Assembly: GCA_023898785.1 (NCBI GenBank)
Contig: CP060239.1
Location: 682,001-746,000 of the forward strand
Origin: Rhodospirillales bacterium
Lineage (GTDB): Bacteria > Pseudomonadota > Alphaproteobacteria > Micavibrionales > Micavibrionaceae
Length of the DNA: 64,000 nt
Direction: 5' to 3'
Below the pieces are notes generated by a model, which saw only the letters and a list, made by a program, of their open reading frames with translations, ran no database searches and was not told where the DNA came from. Position 1 is the stretch's first letter, and every line of letters starts with the position of its first letter. Positions 17,301 to 26,110 of the stretch are shown piece by piece. The translations under genes and the position numbers were made by a program.

Positions 17301-18148
17301 GCGTCGGCACCGACTTGCGTACGTTCATCAATCGTAGCCGTGCGCTGTTCGATTTCCTCGGTCAGGGACAGAAGCTTGCCGGAGCGTTCTTGCAAGCCTT
17401 CCGCGAGACGGTCGATGTGGAATTCTGCCTTTTTAGATACGCCTGAGAAGTCCCGGATCTCAACACGCAAGCCCTGACGGGCGCGCTGCAAGGATTTTAG
17501 AGTTGCCTTGGAAGCGGCGGCAATTTCAGCGGCCTGACGGCAAAGACGCTCAACATCTTTGTTGATCAGGCTGGCGGTTTCTTCGGATGGGAAGAGCAGC
17601 GTTTGCAATTCTGAGCGCAGGGACGCGGCGTAGATGTCGATGTCGCTGCGACGATTGAGTGATGAGAGAATTAACCAAAACAACGCCGGCGGTGCCATCA
17701 TGCCTGCCAGAACTGCGCCGAGACTTTGCGGCGTAAGTTCCAATGCCGGAGCGGTGGCGATATAAGCCACGCAAAAGCCGAGCCAGAATAATGTGGCGAA
17801 AACACCCGCCGCACCGGCGATTTTCATGGTGCGCGGCGTTTCACCAAGGCTGATATTCTGGTTGGAGGGTTTGAGCAGCAGAACCGGCTCCTCATCGTGG
17901 TCAAAACTTTCCGTTCTTTCGGATAATGTGTCGCCATGCCCTTCAGATACGGCGGAGATTTTCAGCGCACCGAAGCCGCTTGCTTTGCCTATTGTTTTAT
18001 CGGAAATTTTTTCCCGCAATTCCTGAGCTTTGCTGGCACGGACATCTATGCTTAAGTCCTGTGCAGACTTTACCGGGGCTTTTTCATCAGCCTCTTTCTT
18101 CGTTACTTTCGGGGACTCCGTCATTTTTACAGCCGCTTTATCGCGCAT
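14354..18148 (-). CDS. Giant membrane-anchored coiled-coil protein (TipN-like layout)
   Basis: 1264 aa from ATG 18148, which has AAGGAG eight bases upstream (a GTG at 18157 directly abuts this site and is less likely). A charged cytoplasmic N-terminus of about 105 residues is followed by two hydrophobic helices (about 109-133 and 144-164), then about 1,000 residues of alpha-helical, Ala/Glu/Ser/Asp-rich coiled coil with repeated heptad-like blocks such as ...SADTIKSHKQGLEDS... and a small distinct C-terminal domain (about 110 residues) ending in EGTLKAA. This two-helix plus long coiled-coil design resembles Caulobacter TipN and other polarity or cytoskeleton organisers, but no sequence motif proves orthology. 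Two DnaA-box-like sites lie upstream. Function unknown. Confidence 0.85.
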   Translation of the reverse strand: MRDKAAVKMTESPKVTKKEADEKAPVKSAQDLSIDVRASKAQELREKISDKTIGKASGFGALKISAVSEGHGDTLSERTESFDHDEEPVLLLKPSNQNISLGETPRTMKIAGAAGVFATLFWLGFCVAYIATAPALELTPQSLGAVLAGMMAPPALFWLILSSLNRRSDIDIYAASLRSELQTLLFPSEETASLINKDVERLCRQAAEIAAASKATLKSLQRARQGLRVEIRDFSGVSKKAEFHIDRLAEGLQERSGKLLSLTEEIEQRTATIDERTQVGADAWDQATLIVLERAAEMEAALGKGTDKLLEAAEKTSDKTKDIENALQGTYTALNDTVDQIAGRLEDLSGRFDDHRSGLADTADTMSNETERLAEMIRDQVEGLEEITDRTIEAMTRSADTIKSHKQGLEDSAQDLALRSQDIAKTLSSEVRNIHEAIDFADEKSSKLEERLNSKTQKLHDVVSGIADEANVIEIAGEKAAHQLSEALSSAIAGSENIGSAVNRAVEALDIATQSANDKAEGLLQNTQNHIGSLNEAGRKHAEEIRNIAKMLEDSRAQIESASTATQSHIEDLSQAVEAQNHQITVSSASLMERISAVKEALSAPLSDIRSAINDADMRHEMIESVLKRRVSDLNEASEKATQSAENIREILRGQAQEISSLSGRISGNARTINDQMRTQKDDLAAQVRDALEKVDSVRMALDKQSQDIEHISEQACEKISVFSKELSGRCVEMSNLTRHNFDRLDELDEALAEKTGALKSRADEAAQSIEIFKTALLDTAEEIEPVYEKAIQGAEDVQDRFETLRIEYEKTSESNLNKLRQIGVVFDSRLEDLKAGSDEAASILKSSSDHLQARAQDIETASRSASSKMQEIAAALSDQSSDIHLTTDQALLKIETVQKAINEQFHELSASVGQAIARIQDAGTEFTHQSEGLQAQSDRVAMHFEGLGAKAREETGMLHEASQKTVIDTEEMVRRVQAEAEDLLSKAQGALLDLKKSGDSFTLRAREIEEHMKASLKTSEKYGQQMRTQAAQVAETSAQSVDKLGKSIKALKTRMDDIGQAANDVSAKVESTREKLSGESERLISVSTAALESAQTASQTFGKQSETLLKASQDAVQAAEKMHQNTLHVQRENFMNSAKFIVESLHSMSVDLTRIKDGEISEKTWKAFQKGDVSAFTRRLSGLTDQAAIDKARDKFAKDTEFRTYVQRYIRQFEEMYTQAQTNDHGAMLSSTIASSEIGKLYETLVSIAGKKSAISEGTLKAA

Positions 18149-18271
18149 GCCCAGCACTCCTTATTGCCGGCCATAATTGTGGCGAGCAATATTTCTTCCA
18201 TGGTTTCGATGGAATTCTAAAAAGCCATGATAGACAGGTGGGCGCAAGCGGGTTTTTTTACAACGTTTGAG

Positions 18272-18349
18272 TTATTCACAGAGCGGCGATTTGCACTAAA
18301 TTATCTGCTTGTTATTGTTGTGTTTTTTAAAAGCGGTGATTGTGGATAA
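18272..18349. promoter_or_regulatory. Two DnaA-box-like 9-mers upstream of the coiled-coil gene
   Basis: TTATTCACA at 18272-18280 fits TTATNCACA on the plus strand, and TGTGGATAA at 18341-18349 is a perfect DnaA box on the minus strand. Both are in the 203-base spacer upstream of the giant coiled-coil gene. They are too few for a replication origin. DnaA acting as a transcription factor is possible; binding is untested. Confidence 0.35.
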
Positions 18350-18361
18350 CTTATTATGTGG

Positions 18362-19804
18362 TTATGTGGCTTTTAATTTCTCGGTGTAGGCATTGAGATC
18401 TTTTTTCAATGCGGGAGCGAGTAAATATAAGCCAATCAGGTTGGGGATCGCCATCATGAAGACGGATGCGTCTGTGAGCAGGATAACGTTATCGAGCTTG
18501 GCGGATGCGCCAATGACAATGAAAATGCAGAAGATGATTTTATAGAACATTTCGTTGAGGTCAGTGTTACCGAATAGGTAGGTGAAGGCTTTTACGCCGT
18601 AATAAGCCCATGACAGTAAAGTTGAATACGCGAACAGGAAGACGACGACAAACAGCACGTAAGGGAACCATGGCAATACGCTGCCAAAGGCACGGGAGGT
18701 CAGTTCTACCCCTTCCATGCCATTGCCCTGTTCGTAAGCACCAGTGATGATGATGACCAATGCCGTGACCATGCACACGATAATGGTATCGATGAAGGGG
18801 CCTAACATACCGACAAGCCCTTGGGTTACAGGCTGATCTGTTTTGACAGCGGCGTGAGCAATGGCAGCAGAGCCGAGTCCTGCCTCATTGGAAAAAACTG
18901 CGCGCTGCACACCCATGACGAGCGCACCGAGAAACCCTCCCAAACCGGCCTCAGGAGAAAATGAGGCTGTTACAATACTGACCAGCGCGGCGGGGAGTTG
19001 TGCATAATATGTGCCGATAACAAATAATCCGGTCAAAAGGTAAAGCCCGCCCATGAAAGGGACGATTTTGCTGGTTACGGCGGCGATGGAACGGATGCCA
19101 CCAATGATAACAAGCCCGACAATAAAGACCATGAACAGCCCAACCATCCAGGCCTTACCAATCAGAAAGCTGCCCTCGCCGCCGGTAATGATCAGGGCTT
19201 GCTGGAACACCTGATTGGTTTGAAACAGGCTGGCCGCACCGAGTACGCCAAAGCAGCAGCAAATGGCAAAGAAGCTTCCCATGACGCCGCCGAGCAGCGG
19301 CATGTTTTTTTCGCGAAAAGCCTCACGAATGTAATACATCGGCCCGCCAGATACGCGATCCGGGTGATTGGGATCGAGAAACTGGCGGTATTTGACCCCC
19401 ATTACGACCTCGGCAAACTTAGTCGACATACCGAACAAGCCCATAAAGACCATCCACAGCGCTGCGCCGGGGCCGCCGACCGAAATAGCGACTGCTACGC
19501 CTGCGATATTTCCCAGCCCAATAGTGCCGGAGAGCGAAGTGGCAAGTGCCTGAAATCTGGTAATCTGACCTGTCGTCTGATCGTCAGGATTTGCGGGTTC
19601 GCGTAGCAGATCGATCGCGTGTTTAAAATAACGAAAATTGACGAAGCCGAGATAGATGGTAAAGAACAGCGAGGCAACAACGAGCCAGACCAGGATCAGC
19701 TTTATTTCATGGCCACTGCCGATAGGTACGGAGTAAAATACAAAGTTTGCCGCATGTTCGGCAAAGGGCTGAACGAATGTGTCAATTTTTGAATCAATAC
19801 TCAT
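18362..19804 (-). CDS. AGCS-family sodium:alanine/glycine symporter
   Basis: 480 aa inner-membrane transporter with about ten to eleven helices. Family blocks are FQALATSLSGTIGLGNIAGVAVAI (the N-terminal Na+ and substrate region), KFAEVVMGVKYR, GGPMYYI, and RAVFSNEAGLGSAAIAHAAVKTDQPVTQGLVGM. Length equals the AlsT/YaaJ family's. It imports alanine or glycine with sodium. It stands alone, with a 203-base spacer to the next gene in the direction of transcription. Confidence 0.93.
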   Translation of the reverse strand: MSIDSKIDTFVQPFAEHAANFVFYSVPIGSGHEIKLILVWLVVASLFFTIYLGFVNFRYFKHAIDLLREPANPDDQTTGQITRFQALATSLSGTIGLGNIAGVAVAISVGGPGAALWMVFMGLFGMSTKFAEVVMGVKYRQFLDPNHPDRVSGGPMYYIREAFREKNMPLLGGVMGSFFAICCCFGVLGAASLFQTNQVFQQALIITGGEGSFLIGKAWMVGLFMVFIVGLVIIGGIRSIAAVTSKIVPFMGGLYLLTGLFVIGTYYAQLPAALVSIVTASFSPEAGLGGFLGALVMGVQRAVFSNEAGLGSAAIAHAAVKTDQPVTQGLVGMLGPFIDTIIVCMVTALVIIITGAYEQGNGMEGVELTSRAFGSVLPWFPYVLFVVVFLFAYSTLLSWAYYGVKAFTYLFGNTDLNEMFYKIIFCIFIVIGASAKLDNVILLTDASVFMMAIPNLIGLYLLAPALKKDLNAYTEKLKAT

Positions 19805-19875
19805 AGGTTTAGCGTTGCGTTTACAGGCCTATATTTAAAGAAAAAAGCCTTGAGCCCATAAAAATATCCACAGAT

Positions 19876-20364
19876 TTATCCCCCGGATGCGCAGAATGGT
19901 TTAGATACGGGATGCGATTCATAAAATGTTGACGCCCATTTGCGCAGGTCGTTGTGTTTCATTTCGGATGCTTTCGTAATGCGCGGGGCGTAGCGTGAGC
20001 AGAAAACATCAGGGCGCATAGCGGCTGCATCGTTAGAAATTTTGTTGGCGAAATTGGTGCGCAGCGCGTTGAGCTTTTCCTCAGGCTTTTTTGTGCCTGA
20101 TTTTGAAAAATGGGACAGGAGAATTTGTTCATATTTTGCGAACAATTCCGCATGATCGGCGGTAAATTGCCGATATTTGAGATATAAATTATCACCCTTG
20201 CGCACGCCCATATGCTGGCAGTTCAGGCCGATAACCATGAGTTCGCTATGGATGCGAATACCTTGCTCAGCTTCAGCCTCAACCGGTGAATAACAAGAGG
20301 CGGCCATTGCAAAAGTTGGAATAAGCAAAATGATCAGCGTGATAAAGGATAAAAGTCGTGGCAT
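19876..20364 (-). CDS. Small secreted protein of unknown function
   Basis: 162 aa. A signal peptide ends at TFAMAASC (residues 16-23), and the mature chain is mostly helical with four cysteines (in SCYSP, LNCQH, FCSRY and PFCAS), enough for two disulfides in the periplasm. No known domain recognised; the pattern of evenly spread helices with four Cys is common in small alphaproteobacterial periplasmic proteins. It precedes the divergent miaB gene by 121 bases. Confidence 0.7.
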   Translation of the reverse strand: MPRLLSFITLIILLIPTFAMAASCYSPVEAEAEQGIRIHSELMVIGLNCQHMGVRKGDNLYLKYRQFTADHAELFAKYEQILLSHFSKSGTKKPEEKLNALRTNFANKISNDAAAMRPDVFCSRYAPRITKASEMKHNDLRKWASTFYESHPVSKPFCASGG

Positions 20365-20485
20365 GCAATGTCCTTGATGAACGGGTCAAATTGAAGCTCT
20401 GCTTATAGTCTAATGATGCCATATTTGTCCAGTTTTCTGATGATAAATCTTGATTTTCCAATGAAGTCTGTGATTTAAAGCCTGC

Positions 20486-21862
20486 ATGCCAAATAACGTA
20501 CAGAAGAGCAAAAAGCTATTTATTAAGACGTGGGGCTGTCAGATGAACAGTTATGACAGCAATCGCATGTCTGATATTCTGCGACCACTGGGCTATAGAG
20601 TCGTTGATACGCCAGACGATGCGGATATGGTGATTCTCAATACCTGCCATATTCGGGAAAAAGCCACCGATAAGGTGTTTTCAGATTTGGGGCGCTTGCG
20701 TCCTTTGAAAGAAAAGAAAGAGGCGGACGGTGGCAAGATGCTGATGGCGGTTGCAGGTTGCGTGGCCCAAGCTGAAGGTGATTTCATTTTAGAACGCGCG
20801 CCCTATGTAGACATGGTGTTTGGGCCGCAGACCTATCATGAATTGCCAGAGATGGTGCTCAAAGCCAACGGCAATGAGCGAATTGTGAATACCGACTTTG
20901 ACGGAGACAACAAGTTCGACAAGCTGCCCGAAGAGCAAAAAAATTCCGGCGTATCGGCGTTTCTTTCTATTCAGGAAGGATGCGATAAATTTTGCACGTT
21001 TTGCGTGGTGCCCTATACGCGCGGCAGTGAATATTCACGCAGCGTTCAGGAGATATTGAATGAGGCCAAGCGGCTGGTCGATAACGGCGCACTCGAAATT
21101 ATTGTGCTGGGGCAGAATGTGAATGCGTTTCACGGCACCGGACCGGATGGCAGTGTTTGGGGGCTGGGACAGCTTTTACGCGCGATTAACGAGATTGAAG
21201 GCATACAGCGCATCCGTTATACCACTTCGCACCCGCGTGATATGGACGATGATCTGATTGCGGCACATGGGGAACTGGACAAGCTGATGCCGTTTTTGCA
21301 TTTGCCGGTGCAGTCGGGCTCTGACAAAATTTTGAAAGCGATGAACCGCAAGCATACGCGCGATTTGTATTTTGATGTGATTGAAAAGCTACGCAAGGCG
21401 CGGCCTGATCTTGCCTTTTCATCGGACTTTATTGTCGGTTTTCCCGGTGAAACGGAAGAAGATTTCGAAGACACGATGAATCTGGTACGCCGGGTTGAGT
21501 TTTCTTCGTGCTATAGTTTTAAATTCTCCGCCCGTCCCGGTACGCCGGCGGCGAATATGCAAAATCTTGTACATGAGAGCATTGCCTCTGAGCGTCTGGC
21601 GCGTTTGCAGAGTTTGCTCAATGAACAGCAGATTGCCTTTAACCGCCAGAGCGTTGGCCTTACCCTGCCCATTCTGTTTGATCGCAAGGGCAAACGCGAG
21701 GGGCAGCTTGTGGGGCGCAGCCCGTTTAATCAATCGGTGTTTGTTGAGGGCAATGAACGTCTGATGAATTCAATCGCTGATGTTAAGATCAGTGAGGGGT
21801 ATGAAAACTCACTGACCGGCAACGTGGTGACGGGGGAAACCGAGAGCCGGGTTGCACCCTAA
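20486..21862 (+). CDS. miaB: MiaB, tRNA-2-methylthio-N6-dimethylallyladenosine synthase
   Basis: 458 aa methylthiotransferase acting on A37 of tRNAs that read UNN codons. Order of domains: UPF0004 with three cluster-binding Cys (in WGCQMNSYDS, LNTCHIREKA and VAGCVAQAEG), radical SAM with EGCDKFCTFCVVPYTRG (CX3CX2C), then a TRAM domain at the C-terminus (residues about 375-445). First gene of the conserved miaB-phoH-ybeY-corC-lnt series. Confidence 0.97.
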   Translation: MPNNVQKSKKLFIKTWGCQMNSYDSNRMSDILRPLGYRVVDTPDDADMVILNTCHIREKATDKVFSDLGRLRPLKEKKEADGGKMLMAVAGCVAQAEGDFILERAPYVDMVFGPQTYHELPEMVLKANGNERIVNTDFDGDNKFDKLPEEQKNSGVSAFLSIQEGCDKFCTFCVVPYTRGSEYSRSVQEILNEAKRLVDNGALEIIVLGQNVNAFHGTGPDGSVWGLGQLLRAINEIEGIQRIRYTTSHPRDMDDDLIAAHGELDKLMPFLHLPVQSGSDKILKAMNRKHTRDLYFDVIEKLRKARPDLAFSSDFIVGFPGETEEDFEDTMNLVRRVEFSSCYSFKFSARPGTPAANMQNLVHESIASERLARLQSLLNEQQIAFNRQSVGLTLPILFDRKGKREGQLVGRSPFNQSVFVEGNERLMNSIADVKISEGYENSLTGNVVTGETESRVAP

Positions 21863-21930
21863 ATAAAATGGAAATCTTAACATTTTTGTTGTAAAATTAA
21901 TGTATCAGAAACTGGCAAAGGAAAAGCTGT

Positions 21931-22908
21931 TTGAGCACTGAAAAAGTTTCCGGTCAAACTATTGAGTTCAGGAAGAACGACCTCCTCCCCCTGCTGTTTG
22001 GTGCGCATAATGCGCATCTGCATTATCTTGAAGACAGGCTTGGTATTGATATTGCCGATCGCGGTAACCGGCTTACGCTTTCGGGTGATGCCGGGGCTAT
22101 AAAAACTGCCGAGCACATTCTCAATCGTTTATGGAATAAAATTGAACAAAATCATGAGGTCGGCACAGCAGAAATTGATGCAGAGCTGCGTTTTTTAGAA
22201 GATAAAGAAAAGCCGAAAACACAGGAACAAAAAGACAAGGTTATGTCCAAAGATGACATTGTAATTAAAACCAAGAAGAAGACGATTGTAGCTCGCTCGC
22301 CTAATCAGGCGCTCTATATGCGCTCTATTCTTGATCATGAAATGGTGTTTGGACTTGGCCCTGCGGGGACCGGAAAGACATATCTGGCTGTAGCCGTGGG
22401 TGTTGCGATGTATCTTGAAGGCAAGGTGGAGCGTTTAATCTTTGCTCGCCCTGCCGTAGAAGCCGGGGAGCGGCTGGGCTTTTTACCTGGCGACATGAAG
22501 GATAAAGTTGATCCATATTTGCGACCAATTTATGACGCGCTGCACGACATGATGCCATATGATTTTATGGTTAAAAAAATCGAAGATGGGGATATTGAAA
22601 TTGCACCGCTGGCCTTTATGCGCGGGCGCACCTTAAGCAATGCATTTGTGATTCTGGATGAGGCACAAAACACCACGACAACGCAGATGAAGATGATTTT
22701 GACACGGCTGGGGGAGTCCTCACGCATGGTGATAAATGGCGACCTTTCGCAGACCGATTTACCTGTGGGAGTGAAATCAGGCCTGCGCGATGCGAGCGAG
22801 ATTCTTGACGGCATTGAAGACATCCAGTTTATTCACTTCCAAAAAGATGATGTCATTCGTCATAAGTTGGTGAGCAAGATTGTTAATGCTTATGAGAACA
22901 AGAAATAG
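21931..22908 (+). CDS. phoH: PhoH-family ATPase
   Basis: 325 aa, starting at TTG 21931 with AAAGGAAAAG just upstream; no ATG lies closer to the conserved N-terminus. A KH-like N-terminal region (residues about 20-75) precedes the P-loop ATPase with Walker A GPAGTGKTYLA, the family strand RPAVEAGERLGFLPGDMKDK and Walker B FVILDEAQNTT. PhoH proteins are linked to RNA metabolism and ribosome maturation; the gene is followed after 9 bases by ybeY, as in most proteobacteria. Confidence 0.95.
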   Translation: MSTEKVSGQTIEFRKNDLLPLLFGAHNAHLHYLEDRLGIDIADRGNRLTLSGDAGAIKTAEHILNRLWNKIEQNHEVGTAEIDAELRFLEDKEKPKTQEQKDKVMSKDDIVIKTKKKTIVARSPNQALYMRSILDHEMVFGLGPAGTGKTYLAVAVGVAMYLEGKVERLIFARPAVEAGERLGFLPGDMKDKVDPYLRPIYDALHDMMPYDFMVKKIEDGDIEIAPLAFMRGRTLSNAFVILDEAQNTTTTQMKMILTRLGESSRMVINGDLSQTDLPVGVKSGLRDASEILDGIEDIQFIHFQKDDVIRHKLVSKIVNAYENKK

Positions 22909-22917
22909 CCTTACTTT

Positions 22918-23391
22918 ATGAACCAGCCCATTATTGATATATCAATCCAGCATAGTGAATGGACACGCGCGATACGCGATATTCAAAATATTGTGATTTC
23001 CGTGATTGGTCTGACATTGGAAAAAGCCGATGTTGAGGCGCAGGGTAAAGAGCTGAGCCTTGTGCTGGCGGATAATGATTTTGTGCAAGCGCTGAATAAG
23101 GAATGGCGGGGCAAGGATAAACCGACCAATGTGCTGTCCTTCCCGCAAGACGAGCCGATGCTGCTGGGTGATATTATTCTGGCTTATGAAACCGTGCGCG
23201 ATGAAGCCAAAGAACAGGATAAGAGGTTTGAAGATCATGCGACGCATTTGATTGTGCATGGACTTTTGCATTTGCTTGGGCATGATCATATTGAAGAAGC
23301 AGATGCGCAGATCATGGAATCGCTTGAAATCGAGATATTAAGAACGTTGAATATAAAAAACCCTTATGATCACGAGAGTTTCGTGGCATAA
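22918..23391 (+). CDS. ybeY: YbeY, endoribonuclease for rRNA maturation
   Basis: 157 aa. The zinc site HGLLHLLGHDH (H-x3-H-x5-H) is intact, and the substrate-side motif NKEWRGKDKPTNVLSFP is present. It processes 16S rRNA 3' ends and takes part in ribosome quality control. It sits between phoH and the corC-like gene with spacers of 9 and 14 bases. Confidence 0.97.
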   Translation: MNQPIIDISIQHSEWTRAIRDIQNIVISVIGLTLEKADVEAQGKELSLVLADNDFVQALNKEWRGKDKPTNVLSFPQDEPMLLGDIILAYETVRDEAKEQDKRFEDHATHLIVHGLLHLLGHDHIEEADAQIMESLEIEILRTLNIKNPYDHESFVA

Positions 23392-23405
23392 TCCTTGCCA
23401 AAGAC

Positions 23406-24389
23406 ATGTTGGAAATGCGTATAGATTTGGAAAATTTACCCCTCACTGATACAGCACACACGTCTCAGGATGAAACTCCTGATGACAGGAGTGAGCGTGG
23501 CTGTAGCAAAAAACACGAACGCCCCGGTTTTCTTCCCCGTTTAAAATTTTTAATTACAGGCCGGAAAGACAGAGGTGATGATGATCTTCGTGAAGCCATT
23601 GAAGAATATATTGTCAAGCCACAGGGCTTTAACACCGATTCTGTTTCGACGCATGAACGCGTTTTGCTTTCCAACATTCTGAAGCTCCGCGACATCACTG
23701 TTGTAGATGAAATGATCCCACGCGCCGATATTGTCGCGATTGATGTGGATATAAAGCAAGACGATTTGCTGGCATTGCTTGCAGATTTGCAATTCAGCCG
23801 TCTTCCTGTTTACAAGGAAACGCTGGACGATGTTTTAGGGACAGTACATGTCAAAGATATCGTTGCGGGTCTGAGCAAGGGCGAAAGGATCAATCTTAAA
23901 GAAATGATTACCGAGATTCCGATCGTTTCCCCTTCAATGCCAATCCTTGATCTGGTTCTGAAAATGCGTCATTCGCGGCGGCATATGGCGCTGGTGGTAG
24001 ATGAATATGGCGGGATTGACGGGCTTATCACGATTGGTGATGTGATTGAGAGCATCATTGGAGAGATTGAAGATGAGCACGATACGCAAGATGATCCGCA
24101 AATGCTCGAAGCATTGGATGGTTCTTCTGTGGTGGCAGATGCCCGCGTGTGGTTAGAAGAATTTGAGCGACGCTATGGACATATACTGGATGAAGAAGAA
24201 CGTGAGGAAAGTGATACGCTGGGGGGGCTTGTATTTTATCTGGCAGGTCGGGTGCCTGCGCGCGGAGAAGTTCTTACCCATTCTAACGGTATGATGTTTG
24301 AAATTCTAGATGCTGATCCGCGCCGGATTAACCGTCTAAAAATCACACGCATACCGCAGAACCCTGACCTTGCGCAGGATGGTGAATAG
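23406..24389 (+). CDS. CorC/HlyC-type CBS-domain protein
   Basis: 327 aa soluble protein: a tail of about 80 N-terminal residues, a CBS pair (DEMIPRADIVAIDVD... and ITEIPIVSPSMPILDLVLKMR...VDEYGGIDGLITIGD), and the C-terminal CorC_HlyC domain (SVVADARVWLEEFERRYG to GEVLTHSNGMMFEILDADPRRINRLKI). It lacks the DUF21 membrane domain, as usual for the gene between ybeY and lnt. Called CorC or hemolysin-like; role in Mg2+/Co2+ handling is family knowledge only. Confidence 0.92.
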   Translation: MLEMRIDLENLPLTDTAHTSQDETPDDRSERGCSKKHERPGFLPRLKFLITGRKDRGDDDLREAIEEYIVKPQGFNTDSVSTHERVLLSNILKLRDITVVDEMIPRADIVAIDVDIKQDDLLALLADLQFSRLPVYKETLDDVLGTVHVKDIVAGLSKGERINLKEMITEIPIVSPSMPILDLVLKMRHSRRHMALVVDEYGGIDGLITIGDVIESIIGEIEDEHDTQDDPQMLEALDGSSVVADARVWLEEFERRYGHILDEEEREESDTLGGLVFYLAGRVPARGEVLTHSNGMMFEILDADPRRINRLKITRIPQNPDLAQDGE

Positions 24390-24404
24390 CTCTACAAATA
24401 TTGA

Positions 24405-25961
24405 ATGAGTTTGCCTGCCACAATTCTTCTGTTGAATTTATTTAAGCGCCCTTTGCAATCATTGACGCTGTGCTTTTGCGCAGGGGCTTTGGCCGCTCTG
24501 TCGATGGCACCGCTCAATGGCTGGCCGGTTTTGTTTATCAGCCTGCCGATTTTGTACGGTGCATTGGTATTTGCGCCAACCGGAAAGCGTGCGTTTGGTT
24601 TAGGCTGGCTGTTTGGTTTTGGCTATTTTGCGTTCAGCCTGTCGTGGATCGGCAATGCGCTGCTGGTTGAAGGTAATCCATATAAATGGGCCTGGCCGCT
24701 GGCTGTGTCGGGACTGCCTGCCCTGCTTGCATTTTTTCCTGCTTTTGCCGCCCTTGCATCACAAAAGATCTTTGACCTGCGCAGCGTAAGTGGATGGCTC
24801 GGGTTTGTTTCGATATATTGCGGGTTTGAATGGCTACGCGGTCATATTTTCACAGGCTTTCCGTGGAATTTATTTGGTTATACGTGGGCTGATTACCTGC
24901 CGGTGCTGCAAGTGCTATGGCTCAGCGATGTATACGCACTTACCTGGTTGACAATTTTATGGGCAAGCGCCTTGGGGGCCGCTGTTTTTCTTCCTGCGAC
25001 TCAGCGCGCATGGCCGATTGTTATTGCTCTGATCAGTTTTGCCGGGTGCTATGGTTACGGCTTGGCTGTTTTGCCTGATACACTTGACTTTAACAAGGAT
25101 GTACGGGTTCGGATTGTGCAGCCTGATATTGATCAGGCTGAAAAATGGCAACCGGATAAAATGGCGGCGCATTTTCGCAAACATCTGCAGCTTTCTGAAA
25201 ACACGAATGGTTATGACCTGCCAACGATTATCGTCTGGCCGGAAACAGCACTTAGTTACCGACTGCTTGAGGAACCGGCGGCGATGGCGGAATTAAAAGA
25301 GATGTTGGCGGCGCACCCGAAAAATTCTGTTTTACTCACAGGTTTATTGCGCCGTGACCTAAATGACGACAGTTACGGCAATTCTTTGGTGATGGTAGAT
25401 CGAAGTGGCACGGTTTCAAATACCTATGATAAGCGCCATTTGGTGCCGTTTGGTGAATACATCCCTTTTCAGCGTTGGATTCCGCTGGCGCCGATTGTGC
25501 AATTTAAAGGCTTTAAAGCGGGATCAGGGGCGCAGACATTCACGACCCCTTCCGGGCATACATACAGCCCGTTGATTTGCTATGAAATCATTTTTCCGGG
25601 AGGGAGTATCGCGCATGATTTCACTCCGGATTTTATCGTCAATGTCACCAATGACGCATGGTACGGGCTTAGTGCCGGACCGTATCAACATCTTACGCAA
25701 GCTCTTTTTAGAGCGGTTGAAACCGGGGTGCCCGTCGTTCGTGCGGCCAATACGGGGTTTTCTGTTTTGATTTCTCCCTATGGACATGTCGAGGCTCAGT
25801 CGAATCTTTTTGAAACGAATCGAATCGATATACAACTTCCTTCAAAAAGACTTTCACAAAAGTATGCTATTACATTGCGTACACCACTAACCCTATTATT
25901 TTTATTGTTTTTTATATCGCTTGGAATCTATGGTGGGCAAAAATTTTCAAAGAAAGGTTGA
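24405..25961 (+). CDS. lnt: Apolipoprotein N-acyltransferase Lnt
   Basis: 518 aa, N-terminal membrane domain of about seven helices followed by a periplasmic nitrilase-fold domain and a last helix. The catalytic triad can be placed: Glu in VWPETALSY, Lys in YDKRHLVPFGEYIP, Cys in LICYEIIFPG. It transfers the third acyl chain to lipoproteins in the inner membrane. It ends the miaB-to-lnt series, followed by a 149-base spacer. Confidence 0.96.
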   Translation: MSLPATILLLNLFKRPLQSLTLCFCAGALAALSMAPLNGWPVLFISLPILYGALVFAPTGKRAFGLGWLFGFGYFAFSLSWIGNALLVEGNPYKWAWPLAVSGLPALLAFFPAFAALASQKIFDLRSVSGWLGFVSIYCGFEWLRGHIFTGFPWNLFGYTWADYLPVLQVLWLSDVYALTWLTILWASALGAAVFLPATQRAWPIVIALISFAGCYGYGLAVLPDTLDFNKDVRVRIVQPDIDQAEKWQPDKMAAHFRKHLQLSENTNGYDLPTIIVWPETALSYRLLEEPAAMAELKEMLAAHPKNSVLLTGLLRRDLNDDSYGNSLVMVDRSGTVSNTYDKRHLVPFGEYIPFQRWIPLAPIVQFKGFKAGSGAQTFTTPSGHTYSPLICYEIIFPGGSIAHDFTPDFIVNVTNDAWYGLSAGPYQHLTQALFRAVETGVPVVRAANTGFSVLISPYGHVEAQSNLFETNRIDIQLPSKRLSQKYAITLRTPLTLLFLLFFISLGIYGGQKFSKKG

Positions 25962-26110
25962 TTTTTTTGCACATAGACATACCTAAGGTTAGTTGCATAC
26001 ACTAGTAATCATGGGGTATTTCTTTTTAGAGAGTTTCACAGTGCGTTTTTTTAAAGCCACGATGATACTTAAATAATAAACGTAAATACTGCTTTAGGAT
26101 AGGGTTTTAT

